Positions 19,519 through 28,612 of a stretch of DNA of 36,203 bases are shown here, in pieces. The stretch comes from Rhizobiaceae bacterium (GTDB lineage: Bacteria > Pseudomonadota > Alphaproteobacteria > Rhizobiales > Rhizobiaceae): the NCBI GenBank assembly GCA_027000565.1, contig JALTNS010000415.1, positions 1 through 36,203 on the forward strand. The letters run 5' to 3'. Under the pieces are notes generated by a model. That model made no database searches. It was not told the origin of the DNA and saw only the letters and a list, made by a program, of their open reading frames with translations. The position numbers and the translations under genes were made by a program. Every line of letters starts with the position of its first letter. Position 1 is the first letter of the stretch.

Positions 19519-21087
19519 TCAGTGTTTGCTCACCATCGCATTACGTGGCAGCATTATGTTAAAATTATCACGCAACTGATGGTCAAGTTCTGGTGATAAA
19601 TGAGATGGAAAATAGCCATCAAGAATGCGTCTTTTTTCCTGAATGGCACGTTCGACAATATCCGGCTTTTTTGCTTCGACCCACTCTTTCGGGCTCATAC
19701 GGTTGCCAATAACCGGGTAGATGTATTCGCTTTCCATCAATGACAGGGTTTGTCCGTGGCCAAGATAGTGCACCGGGCCTTCTGTGCAGACATTACGCAT
19801 CGTCTCTACAGACAAGGTTTGTTCATTGACCTCGATGCCGCGCACACAACGGAGCGCCTGCCCCAGCATATCGTTGTCAATTATCAGGCTTTCGTGGCAA
19901 AATCCCATCAAAGACCCGTGCATTCCAGCGGCTTCATAGATCATATTGCCACCGGCAAGGCCAGCCATAACGGTGGTTATGCCTTTTTCATAACCTGATT
20001 GGATATCCGGCATTATTGCATCGGCCATTCCTGCAGGTGTTCCGCATGCCAGATTGTAATGAATGGCCATTTGCCCGCAAGCCGCGGTCAACAGGGACTG
20101 TTCACCAGAACCTCCGGACATGGCACCGGTGCGCAGATCGGAAACAAAAGGCCATGCGCCAAGCAATGCCGGATGGCCGGGAACAACAGCATTAACATAA
20201 ACCAGCCCCGCAAGCACTTCGGCTATTGCCTGAACAATTGACCCGGCAATGGCGGCAGGCGAGGTCGCACCCGCCTGACCGGCAGACAACAGCAGAATTG
20301 GAATTCCGGCCTTTACGCAGTCCTCCAGTACATCACAGGCATCTTCAGCAAACCGTAGTGGCGGAACAACAAAGCAGCTGGAGATTGAAACGAACGGCCT
20401 TGCCCGAAATGCCTGTTCACCTCCGGCGATCTGGTAGATCATATCAATAACCGGCGCGACATTCTGCTTGAAGGAAATGCTGGTACCCACATGTTTCTGA
20501 GTGCCCGAAACGCAGGCATAAAGCGTGTTAATATCGAGATCCAGCGACTTGGCCATATCGCGCGCCACCATCGGTCGTTGAAAAAAATGGATGTTGTCCT
20601 GCACATCAACAATGCGGGCGGCATCGTAAATATCTTGAAGATAACTCTCGCGGTATTCGTTTTTTTCCACATCAACCATATGAACGGCTGCACCGGCCGT
20701 GCCAAAATGAACCTTTGTTCCATGCGGGGAAATATCATGTTTCGGGTTGCGTCCACACAGGACAAAATCCCGATTGGCATTAGCAATCGTATCTTCAATG
20801 AGCTGCCGCGGAAAACGCAGGCGATTGTCTTCGCCGTAAATTGCGCCGACCTTGGTGCAATATTCAATGCAGCCGGGAGTTGCCAGCGACAGACCGATAT
20901 TTTCCAGAACATCAAGGGCTGCTTCGTGAATCTGCAACACCTCCGACTGCGACAACGGTTTGTACCGGCCACTCTCCAGCCCCATTCGAACCGGTTTTAT
21001 CGCTTCTGCCAATGGCGCTGCGCGCATTGCATGGCGGGCGGAACGGCCACCGGCACGACGGGTGCGCGGGCTTGTTGCAGGGCTCAT
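19519..21087 (-). CDS. MttB-family (trimethylamine/quaternary amine) methyltransferase, non-pyrrolysine type
   Basis: RRAGGRSARHAMR N-terminus plus KPLSQSEVLQIHEAALDVLENIGL...; continuous ORF with no in-frame amber codon. Start at MSPATS (21087); ORF track extends to 21132. Confidence 0.87.
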   Translation of the reverse strand: MSPATSPRTRRAGGRSARHAMRAAPLAEAIKPVRMGLESGRYKPLSQSEVLQIHEAALDVLENIGLSLATPGCIEYCTKVGAIYGEDNRLRFPRQLIEDTIANANRDFVLCGRNPKHDISPHGTKVHFGTAGAAVHMVDVEKNEYRESYLQDIYDAARIVDVQDNIHFFQRPMVARDMAKSLDLDINTLYACVSGTQKHVGTSISFKQNVAPVIDMIYQIAGGEQAFRARPFVSISSCFVVPPLRFAEDACDVLEDCVKAGIPILLLSAGQAGATSPAAIAGSIVQAIAEVLAGLVYVNAVVPGHPALLGAWPFVSDLRTGAMSGGSGEQSLLTAACGQMAIHYNLACGTPAGMADAIMPDIQSGYEKGITTVMAGLAGGNMIYEAAGMHGSLMGFCHESLIIDNDMLGQALRCVRGIEVNEQTLSVETMRNVCTEGPVHYLGHGQTLSLMESEYIYPVIGNRMSPKEWVEAKKPDIVERAIQEKRRILDGYFPSHLSPELDHQLRDNFNIMLPRNAMVSKH

Positions 21088-21128
21088 ATCATTCTCCCGG
21101 TTACTTGTGCAGCCCCGCCAAAACGGGG

Positions 21129-21956
21129 TCAATTACCACCCATTTTTATAAAATCTTCAACTTCGGCGCCGCTGACGGAATTGGACAGTTTTGTGAAATC
21201 TCCGGCATCAATCATTGCAGAAACCGTGTCACGAATAACCCGATGGGTGGCACGCGCGATGGCCGAACCCAAACTGATGCGGCGCACTCCACAGGCAGCA
21301 AATTCAGCATGTGAATGTTTGACATAAGGCCCTGCTGCCAGTGCATTCACCGGGATTGAAACCGATTGACACAGGAGCCTGATATCATCAAGCGAGGGTG
21401 GAATGGGCACATAGACTGCATCAGCCCCGGCCTTTTCAAACGCCTGAGCGCGGCGGATGGCTTCGCGCATATCGTAGGCGCCCAACATTACCCCATCGGC
21501 GCGGGCGGTGAATATAAATGGTCGGTCAAGGCTTCTTGCAGCATCTGCCGCGGCCTTTACCCGTTCAACCGCCAGTTCAAACGGATACGATATTTCATCG
21601 TGCCGCATGGTTGTATCTTCGATTGAGCAGCCTGATAGTCCGGCCTCAGCGGCCAGCCGTATGGTCTCGGCAACCGTATCGGGATCATCGCCATAGCCGT
21701 TTTCAAGATCGCCGTTTACCGGCAACGGTGTGGCTGCAACGATGTCGCGTGCATGGGCGAGCGCCTCATCGCGGCTGACATCGCCCATGTCGAATTTGCC
21801 AATTGTAAAAGCATGGCCTGAACTGGTTGTGGCAAGCGCCTTTGCACCAAGTGCTGCCATCATTTTGGCGGAACCCAAATCCCAGGGGTTAGGCATGATG
21901 AAACAGCCGCTCTCGTGCATCGCGGCAAATGTTTCATGTCTTTCCAAAAGGCTCAT
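21129..21956 (-). CDS. Isocitrate lyase/phosphoenolpyruvate mutase superfamily protein
   Basis: FIMPNPWDLGSAKMMAALGAKALATTSSG..PLPVNGDLENGYGDDP..GLSGCSIEDTT..FIFTARADG..RRAQAFEKAGADAVYVP. Confidence 0.88.
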   Translation of the reverse strand: MSLLERHETFAAMHESGCFIMPNPWDLGSAKMMAALGAKALATTSSGHAFTIGKFDMGDVSRDEALAHARDIVAATPLPVNGDLENGYGDDPDTVAETIRLAAEAGLSGCSIEDTTMRHDEISYPFELAVERVKAAADAARSLDRPFIFTARADGVMLGAYDMREAIRRAQAFEKAGADAVYVPIPPSLDDIRLLCQSVSIPVNALAAGPYVKHSHAEFAACGVRRISLGSAIARATHRVIRDTVSAMIDAGDFTKLSNSVSGAEVEDFIKMGGN

Positions 21957-21959
21957 GGT

Positions 21960-24410
21960 TCACATCCTCACGCGTTCAGATTTTGGATCGTAAAGCGGCC
22001 TTAGACTGGCAATGGCGGCATGGCGCTTTCCGGCAATTTCAATCTCATAGGTTGAAGCCAGAAGCTGATCCGGTTTTTCGCCAACCGATGGCACATATCC
22101 AAGGCCGATTGCAGCCCCAAGAGTGTGACCATAGTTGCCGGAGGTCAGGTAGCCGACGATTTTTCCATCACGGACAATCGGCTCATTGTGATAAAGCAAC
22201 GGCTCCGGATCGCTTAGCTGGAATTGCAAAAGCCGCTTTTGCAGGCCCTGATCGCGTTTTGCCAATATCGCATCGCGGCCAATAAAGCCGCCCTTGTCGG
22301 TCTTGACCGCAAATCCAAGTCCCGCTTCCAGCACATGATCATCGTCGGTGATATCGTGGCCAAAATGACGGTAGGCTTTTTCAATGCGGCACGAGTCCAG
22401 CACATGCAACCCGCACAGTTTCAATCCGACATCCTGCCCTGCCACCTCCAACACCTCAAACACATGAGCGGCCTGGTCAGTGGATATATAAAGTTCCCAG
22501 CCCAGTTCACCGACATAGGTAACCCGGTGGGCGCGGGCCAGCCCCATGCCGATTTCGATCTCACGCGATGTGCCAAACGGATGATGCTGATTTGAAAAGT
22601 TGTGCGGGCTGACCTTTTGCAGCAGTTGGCGTGATTTTGGTCCCATAACACAAAACACGGCTTCGGCTGCGGTTACATCGGTGATCACCACGTGCAAAGC
22701 CTCATCAAGATGACGGCGCAGCCAGGAAAGGTCACGATGCAATGTGGCACCCGGCACAACCAGCAAATACGCGGCATCAGAAAGTCTGGTTACGGTCAGA
22801 TCGCATTCAATGCCGCCACGCTGGTTGAGCATTTGGGTATAAACTATTTTGCCCGGCTCAACGTCCATCTGGTTGGCGCATAAATGTTGCAGGAATTTGC
22901 AGGCATCGCGGCCCTCAACCCGGATTTTACCAAAACTGGTCATGTCGAACAGGCCGACCCCCTCGCGCACCGCCAGATGTTCGCGTTTGGCATTTTCAAA
23001 CCAGTTTGGCCGTTTCCAGCTATATTTATATTCCGCCCTCTGCCCGTCATCGGCAAACCAGTTGGCGCGCTCCCACCCGGCGGATTCACCAAAAACCGCA
23101 CCGCGTGCTGTTAAATGTTCGTGGATTGGCGAACGGCGAATACCGCGCGATGTCTCCGGTTGACGATAGGGGAAATGATCGGCGTAGAGCAGGCCAAGGG
23201 TTTCCGACACTCTTTCCTGCAAATAATGTGCATTGTTCTGAAACGGCTGAACGCGACGGATATCCACATCCCACAAGTCAGATGGCGGGTGCCCGTCATG
23301 CATCCATTGGGCCAAAGCGTGGCCTGCTCCACCAGCCGATTGTATGCCTACAGAATTAAACCCGGCGCAGACCCAGAAATTTTTCACCTCAGGTGTTTCA
23401 CCGAGGTAATAACGATCATCGGGGGTAAAGCTTTCCGGCCCGTTGAAAAATGTGTGAATACCGGTTTCCGCCAACATCGGCATGCGGTTGACGGCCTGTT
23501 CGAGAATCGGTTCGAAATGATCAAAGTCTTCCGGCAACTGGTCAAAGCAAAAATCATCAGGAATGCCATCCATGCCCCAGGGTTTGGATTTCGGTTCAAA
23601 CGCGCCGAGTAAAATTTTACCCGCATCTTCTTTATAATATGCGCATTCATCCGGCACCCGCAGTACCGGCAGGCGTTCAAGCCCTGGGATCGCCTCGGTA
23701 ACGATGTAAAAATGTTCACAGGCGTGAAGTGGTATCGCAACCCCCGCCATCTTGCCCACATCGCGCGCCCACATGCCGGCACAGTTGATCACATGACGGG
23801 TTTTGATTTCAGTGGTTTCACCATTGAGTTCACCAACCACTCCGGCAATGCGGTCATCGCTTACTTTAATTTCGCTGACCTTTGCGCCTTCCAGTATCTG
23901 CACACCCATCTGTCGGGCACCTTTGGCCAGTGCCAGTGTAATATTGGTTGGATCGCCCTGCCCGTCCTTTGGCAGATAGACCGCGCCAACCACATTATCG
24001 ACATTGAGGTGCGGGTAACGGTTTTTAACTTCCGCAGGAGAAATTTCCTCGACATCGACACCAAAGGCGCGGGCCATTGAGGCACCGCGGTAAATTTCTT
24101 CGCGGCGCTCACTGGTCAGCGCTACAGTAATCGAGCCATTGCGACGGATGCCTGTCGCAATGCCGGTCTCTGTCTCAAGGTCGAAATAAAGTTCCTGCGT
24201 ATATTTCGCCAGTTTGGTCATGTTGGAGGAGGCACGTAACTGGCCAATCAGCCCCGCCGCATGCCAGGTGGTGCCGCAAGTCAATTGCTTTCGTTCAAGC
24301 AAAACTACGTCCTTCCAGCCAAGTTTAGCCAGATGGTAGGCAACCGAACAACCAACAACACCGCCACCGATGATGACTGCACTTGCCTCTTTGGGAAGGG
24401 GTTTACTCAT
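21960..24410 (-). CDS. FAD-dependent oxidoreductase, dimethylglycine/sarcosine dehydrogenase-like with C-terminal GcvT domain
   Basis: N-terminal GGGVVGCSVAYHLAKLG dinucleotide fold; GTTWHAAGL (His-flavinylation-type motif); C-terminal GcvT-like region (VREGVGLFDMTSFGKIRVEGRDACKFLQHLCANQ...LGWELYI). Confidence 0.9.
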   Translation of the reverse strand: MSKPLPKEASAVIIGGGVVGCSVAYHLAKLGWKDVVLLERKQLTCGTTWHAAGLIGQLRASSNMTKLAKYTQELYFDLETETGIATGIRRNGSITVALTSERREEIYRGASMARAFGVDVEEISPAEVKNRYPHLNVDNVVGAVYLPKDGQGDPTNITLALAKGARQMGVQILEGAKVSEIKVSDDRIAGVVGELNGETTEIKTRHVINCAGMWARDVGKMAGVAIPLHACEHFYIVTEAIPGLERLPVLRVPDECAYYKEDAGKILLGAFEPKSKPWGMDGIPDDFCFDQLPEDFDHFEPILEQAVNRMPMLAETGIHTFFNGPESFTPDDRYYLGETPEVKNFWVCAGFNSVGIQSAGGAGHALAQWMHDGHPPSDLWDVDIRRVQPFQNNAHYLQERVSETLGLLYADHFPYRQPETSRGIRRSPIHEHLTARGAVFGESAGWERANWFADDGQRAEYKYSWKRPNWFENAKREHLAVREGVGLFDMTSFGKIRVEGRDACKFLQHLCANQMDVEPGKIVYTQMLNQRGGIECDLTVTRLSDAAYLLVVPGATLHRDLSWLRRHLDEALHVVITDVTAAEAVFCVMGPKSRQLLQKVSPHNFSNQHHPFGTSREIEIGMGLARAHRVTYVGELGWELYISTDQAAHVFEVLEVAGQDVGLKLCGLHVLDSCRIEKAYRHFGHDITDDDHVLEAGLGFAVKTDKGGFIGRDAILAKRDQGLQKRLLQFQLSDPEPLLYHNEPIVRDGKIVGYLTSGNYGHTLGAAIGLGYVPSVGEKPDQLLASTYEIEIAGKRHAAIASLRPLYDPKSERVRM

Positions 24411-26836
24411 GCACGCAGCCTTTCATTTGCCGGATCCCAAACCGGTTCCGCCAGCACCCTTGCCTCGCGCATTTCGCCCAGTATCAGGACTTCAAGCGCC
24501 GTTCCGGGGCTTGCAAGGTCAGGCGAGACATAGGCAAATGCCAGATTTTTTCGAACTGTAAATCCGTAACCACCGGAGGTCCCCACTCCGGCATATTGGC
24601 CGTTGCAGAATACCGGCTCGCCACCACAGATATCGGCATCATCTGAATCAACTTCGAGATAAACCAGACGGGAATTGACAGCTTTCTGCCGGTTATCATG
24701 CAATGCCTGTTTACCGATGAATTCGTCTTTATCCATGCGAAGAAAGCGCCTCATATCAGCGTCAATCAGGGAAATTTCGCTGGTCAGTTCGGAACCCCAG
24801 CCGCGATAGGCTTTTTCCATGCGCAGGGAATTCATCGCATAGGAACCAAAATCAGCAATGCCGTGGGCTTCGCCCGCCTGCCACACCGCATTGTAAACCG
24901 CCTCGAGATCGGCAATTGGCACGTGCAATTCCCAACCCAGTTCGCCAACATAACTGACCCGAAGCGCCAGCAGCGAAACACCGGCCAATGTTATCTGCTG
25001 TGCTGTCAGCCAGCGGAATGAAGGTGAGGTCAAATCAGCTTCGGTGAGTTTTGAAAGCACATCACGTGATTTCGGACCGGACACCACCAGCACGCCATAC
25101 GCATCGGTGACATTGGTGATCTGGGCATCTTCATTGTCATGTTTTTGCAATACCAAAATGTCAAAATCACGCAGTTCGGCCGTTGCCGCTGACAAGAGAT
25201 AGAAACTCTCCTCTCCCACGCGGGTGATGGTGAATTCACCGGCAATCCTGCCGCCTTTGGTCAAAGGATGAGCGAGAACGATGCCGCCAACTTTGGTCGG
25301 AACCCGGTTGGCAACAATCCGGTTAAGAAAACTCTCTGCACCCGGCCCGCTAACCTCGAATTTTGAAAAGCTGCTCATGTCCATAATGCCAAGGCGTTCG
25401 CGTACCGCCCGGCATTCCTCGCCAACAACTTCATGGACATTGGTGTGGCGAAAACCACACTGTTCCTCGCGGCCATCGAGTGAAAACCACTTTGGTCGTT
25501 CCCATCCGGCAGCTTCGGTATAGACCGCGCCTTTGGTCTTGAGTTGGTCAAATAGTGGGCTTGTACGGGCCGGGCGGGCTGCTTTTCGCTCCATACCCAG
25601 CACCGGTACCACATACATGTCGTGATATTCCTCAATGCATTTATCGAGCGTATATTGCCGGGAGGCATAAGTTTGAAAGCGCCGCGGATCATAGGCAGCC
25701 ATGCAGATATCGGCGGCACCATGGATCATCAATTGGGCGAGATATTCGCCACTTCCAGCCCCCTGGGCAATGCCAATGGCCGAACCATTGCAGTGCCAGT
25801 AATTGCGCAAGCCCGGTGCCGGACCGAGATAGGGATTGCCGTCCGGCGTATGGGGAATGGCACCATGAATGACACTCTTGATGCCCTTGTCGGCGAATAT
25901 CGGCATCAGTTCCATCGCCCCTTCAAGGTGCGGCCCGATACGGTCAAAATCCGCTTCAAACAATTCGTGTTCGGCGTTCCATGCCTGTGAAGTGCCGGGC
26001 CATGCCTCTTGAGCACCAGCGGTCTCGTAAGGCCCGATGAGGCCTGATTTTTGTTCCTGCCGCATGTAACACGAACATTTAGGATCGCGTGTCACCGGCA
26101 GTTCCCCGTCATAATCGACCAGTTCAGGAATAATATCCGTCACCACATATTGATGCAGCATATTGACCACCGGCAGATCGTGGCCGACCATTGCCGCCAC
26201 ATCGCGGGCATAACAGCCCGCCGCATTGACCACGTGCTCGCAGGTGATGTTGCCCTGTTCGGTTTGAACATGCCATTCGCCATTTGACTGTTGTGATATT
26301 CCGGTTACCCGGTTGCGGCGAACAACCTGTGCGCCAAGATTTTGCGCGCCAATAACCATCGCGTTGCACACGCCCGCAGGATCCACATGACCATCATCAG
26401 GGGTAAAGGCTGCAGCGATCACCCCTTGAGTTTTGACGAACGGGTTAACCTTTTTGATCTCGCCGGGATCAAGCACCTGCAATTCAAAACCAACCTCTCG
26501 GCCAAGACCGGCAATCTGGTGAAACCAGTCGACCTCCTCGCGGCTATAGGCAAGGCGCAGCGAACCACAATTGTGCCAGGAGACATATTGCCCGGTTTTT
26601 TCCTCCAGTGTCGGGTAAAGTTCAACCGCCTTGCGGTGAATACGGGCCATTGACAATGAGCCGATGAAATTGGCGACAAGTCCGGCGGCGTGCCAGGTTG
26701 AACCGGATGTCAGCTCGGCTTTTTCGATCATCACACAGTCGTGCCAGCCTTCAAGCGCCAGATGATAGAGCAGGCCTGCGCCCATGACACCGCCGCCGAT
26801 GACAACAACACGCGCTTGAGAGGGGAGTTCCGCCAT
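24407..26836 (-). CDS. FAD-dependent oxidoreductase, second dimethylglycine/sarcosine dehydrogenase-like paralog with C-terminal GcvT domain
   Basis: GGGVMGAGLLYHLALEGWHDCVMIEKAELTSGSTWHAAGL; GcvT-like C-terminus (VRERLGIMDMSSFSKFEVSGPGAESFLNRIVANRVP...); 4-bp ATGA overlap with the downstream paralog. Confidence 0.9.
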   Translation of the reverse strand: MAELPSQARVVVIGGGVMGAGLLYHLALEGWHDCVMIEKAELTSGSTWHAAGLVANFIGSLSMARIHRKAVELYPTLEEKTGQYVSWHNCGSLRLAYSREEVDWFHQIAGLGREVGFELQVLDPGEIKKVNPFVKTQGVIAAAFTPDDGHVDPAGVCNAMVIGAQNLGAQVVRRNRVTGISQQSNGEWHVQTEQGNITCEHVVNAAGCYARDVAAMVGHDLPVVNMLHQYVVTDIIPELVDYDGELPVTRDPKCSCYMRQEQKSGLIGPYETAGAQEAWPGTSQAWNAEHELFEADFDRIGPHLEGAMELMPIFADKGIKSVIHGAIPHTPDGNPYLGPAPGLRNYWHCNGSAIGIAQGAGSGEYLAQLMIHGAADICMAAYDPRRFQTYASRQYTLDKCIEEYHDMYVVPVLGMERKAARPARTSPLFDQLKTKGAVYTEAAGWERPKWFSLDGREEQCGFRHTNVHEVVGEECRAVRERLGIMDMSSFSKFEVSGPGAESFLNRIVANRVPTKVGGIVLAHPLTKGGRIAGEFTITRVGEESFYLLSAATAELRDFDILVLQKHDNEDAQITNVTDAYGVLVVSGPKSRDVLSKLTEADLTSPSFRWLTAQQITLAGVSLLALRVSYVGELGWELHVPIADLEAVYNAVWQAGEAHGIADFGSYAMNSLRMEKAYRGWGSELTSEISLIDADMRRFLRMDKDEFIGKQALHDNRQKAVNSRLVYLEVDSDDADICGGEPVFCNGQYAGVGTSGGYGFTVRKNLAFAYVSPDLASPGTALEVLILGEMREARVLAEPVWDPANERLRA

Positions 26837-26851
26837 GATCGCTTAATCCTG

Positions 26852-27436
26852 CTAATAAACCGGGGGGCTGACCACCCAGATAATCACTGTTTTTTCATCA
26901 CCTGGATTGCTCCAGCGATAGGGCTTGTTTTCAAAGCGAAAACTGTCACCAGCCTGAAGTTTGAATAATTGACTGCCAATCCACAGATTGATCGTTCCCG
27001 AAACGATATAACCGGCTTCTTCGGTTTGCCGTAGGACCGGCTCGCTCATTTCTGCTCCCGGCTCAAGCACCGAGCGGAACATTTCAAACGATCCGCCAAG
27101 ATCAGGAGAAAGCAATTCTTCGATGATGCCATCTTCAACCGTTCCAAGCGCCCGGCGCGATCCGGCGCGAACAATGAATTCACGCTCTTTGCTTTCATCG
27201 TCATCAACCATGAAAAACCAGCTTACCGGCACATCAAAGGCTTTCGCCAGAGTGCGAAGATCCTTGATCGACGGGGTGGAGAGGCCGCGTTCAATCTGAC
27301 TGATAAAACCAACTGACCGGCCAATGATCAGCGCCAGTTCCTGCAGTGTCAGATTTCGGGATTTGCGCAGGGCACGCAAATCGCGACCCAGGGAATGGGC
27401 CGCATCGTCATGCTGAATGGCAATTTGAGTGTTCAC
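26852..27436 (-). CDS. XRE-family HTH regulator with C-terminal cupin domain
   Basis: LGRDLRALRKSRNLTLQELALIIGRSVGFISQIERGLSTPSIKDLRTLAKAFDVPVSWFF + cupin (VLRQTEEAGYIVSGTINLWIG..LQAGDSFRFENKPYRWSNPGDEKTVIIWV). GTG at 27434-27436 proposed; the ORF-track M at 27541 would translate across the palindrome at 27491-27523. Confidence 0.87.
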   Translation of the reverse strand: MNTQIAIQHDDAAHSLGRDLRALRKSRNLTLQELALIIGRSVGFISQIERGLSTPSIKDLRTLAKAFDVPVSWFFMVDDDESKEREFIVRAGSRRALGTVEDGIIEELLSPDLGGSFEMFRSVLEPGAEMSEPVLRQTEEAGYIVSGTINLWIGSQLFKLQAGDSFRFENKPYRWSNPGDEKTVIIWVVSPPVY

Positions 27437-27490
27437 TAATCGAAGTTCCAACGTCAGACTCAATTGTCGCAAGTTGGAGTGAAATACGGT

Positions 27491-27523
27491 TTTCGTGAAA
27501 AAATCAATCAATTTTTCACGAAA
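27491..27523. promoter_or_regulatory. Perfect inverted repeat, candidate operator for the XRE-cupin regulator
   Basis: TTTCGTGAAAAA-ATCAATCAA-TTTTTCACGAAA, 12-bp perfect arms, 9-nt spacer. Confidence 0.7.
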
Positions 27524-27555
27524 GGATAATTTCACATTCATTTTTCAATTACTGG

Positions 27556-27697
27556 AGCGATTCATCATTTGACGGAATCACTCTCGTATTAATTCGCTCG
27601 CGGCCATTCGTGCTGCGCACGCCTCCGCGGGGGCGGCGCACAAGTGCCGGGCCGCCCTTGCGGCCAGACCGTTTCCGTATAAACGTAAAACAGTCTA
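27556..27697 (+). repeat. Dispersed structured intergenic repeat, copy 3
   Basis: AGCGATTCATCATTTGACGGAATCACTCTCGTATTAATTCGCTC...CCGTATAAACGTAAAACAGTCTA; 142 bp (1-nt deletion relative to copies 1 and 2). Confidence 0.93.
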
Positions 27698-27748
27698 TTG
27701 GGCCGAATTTCCCGCCTGATCAACACGGACAGCCAACTGGTTCCGGAG

Positions 27749-28534
27749 TCAGGATGGCTTGTCCTTTAGCTGATCAGTGGTTTTAACCTCCACATCCGCA
27801 GCCTTGCAGATTTTCTGAATTTTTTCGTTCAGTGGTGCATCGGTGACAAAGATGTCAATATCCGACAGGTGGCCGATTTGTACCGGCGCACGACGTTCAA
27901 ACTTCATCGCATCTGCAACCAGAATTTTCTTGCGCGCCTGCTCGAGAATTGCCCGTGCCACCCGGACTTCCTGATAGTCAAAATCAAGAAGACAGCCATC
28001 TTCGTCAATCGACGATGCTCCAATAATGGCAAAATCAACCTTGAACTGCCTTATCAGATCAACGGTTGCCGCCCCAACAATTGCCCGGTCGCTTTTGCGC
28101 ACTGTACCACCGGCAACCACCACCTCGATCTCTGCCGCATCGGAAAGAATATAGGCAACATTCAAATTATTGGTGACCGCCACAAGGCCACGATGATTGC
28201 GCAATTGTATGGCAACACTTTCTACTGTTGTGCCGATATTCAAAAACAGCGAGGAATTGTCGGGAATGAGGGCTGCTGCAACGCTGGCAATCTTGCTTTT
28301 GGCATCAACCGCCAGTTCACGGCGTGAACGATAGGCAAAGTTGGTTGTGCTTGAGGGATAAACCGCTCCGCCGTGAATACGGTTAAGCGCCTTGATTTCA
28401 CAAAGATCATTGAGGTCCTTGCGAATGGTTTGCGGGGTAACCTGAAACTGGAACGCCAGCGAATCCACATCCACCCGCCCTTCGCGTTTGGCGATCTCGA
28501 AAATGTCTGATTGCCTTGGATGTAGTGGCCGCAT
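27749..28534 (-). CDS. DeoR/GlpR-family transcriptional regulator
   Basis: HPRQSDIFEIAKREGRVDVDSLAFQFQVTPQTIRKDLNDLCEIKALNRIHGGAV (DeoR HTH) + DeoR C-terminal sensor (NIGTTVESVA, VTNNLNVA, VVAGGTVRKSDRAIVG). Confidence 0.92.
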   Translation of the reverse strand: MRPLHPRQSDIFEIAKREGRVDVDSLAFQFQVTPQTIRKDLNDLCEIKALNRIHGGAVYPSSTTNFAYRSRRELAVDAKSKIASVAAALIPDNSSLFLNIGTTVESVAIQLRNHRGLVAVTNNLNVAYILSDAAEIEVVVAGGTVRKSDRAIVGAATVDLIRQFKVDFAIIGASSIDEDGCLLDFDYQEVRVARAILEQARKKILVADAMKFERRAPVQIGHLSDIDIFVTDAPLNEKIQKICKAADVEVKTTDQLKDKPS

Positions 28535-28612
28535 TTATTAGCTCCAGATTTAATCTGATCCATATATTTGTGGATTTGGCCCCAACAATCAACTCCCGTC
28601 AAAGCCTGTGAA

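Noticed and set aside
19519-21087. Pyrrolysine-containing MttB
   Set aside because: The ORF is continuous without an in-frame TAG, so it belongs to the non-Pyl MttB superfamily.
20491-21327. 278-aa plus-strand ORF overlapping mttB and the ICL-family gene
   Set aside because: Antisense to two recognisable protein families, with no domain-like sequence of its own.
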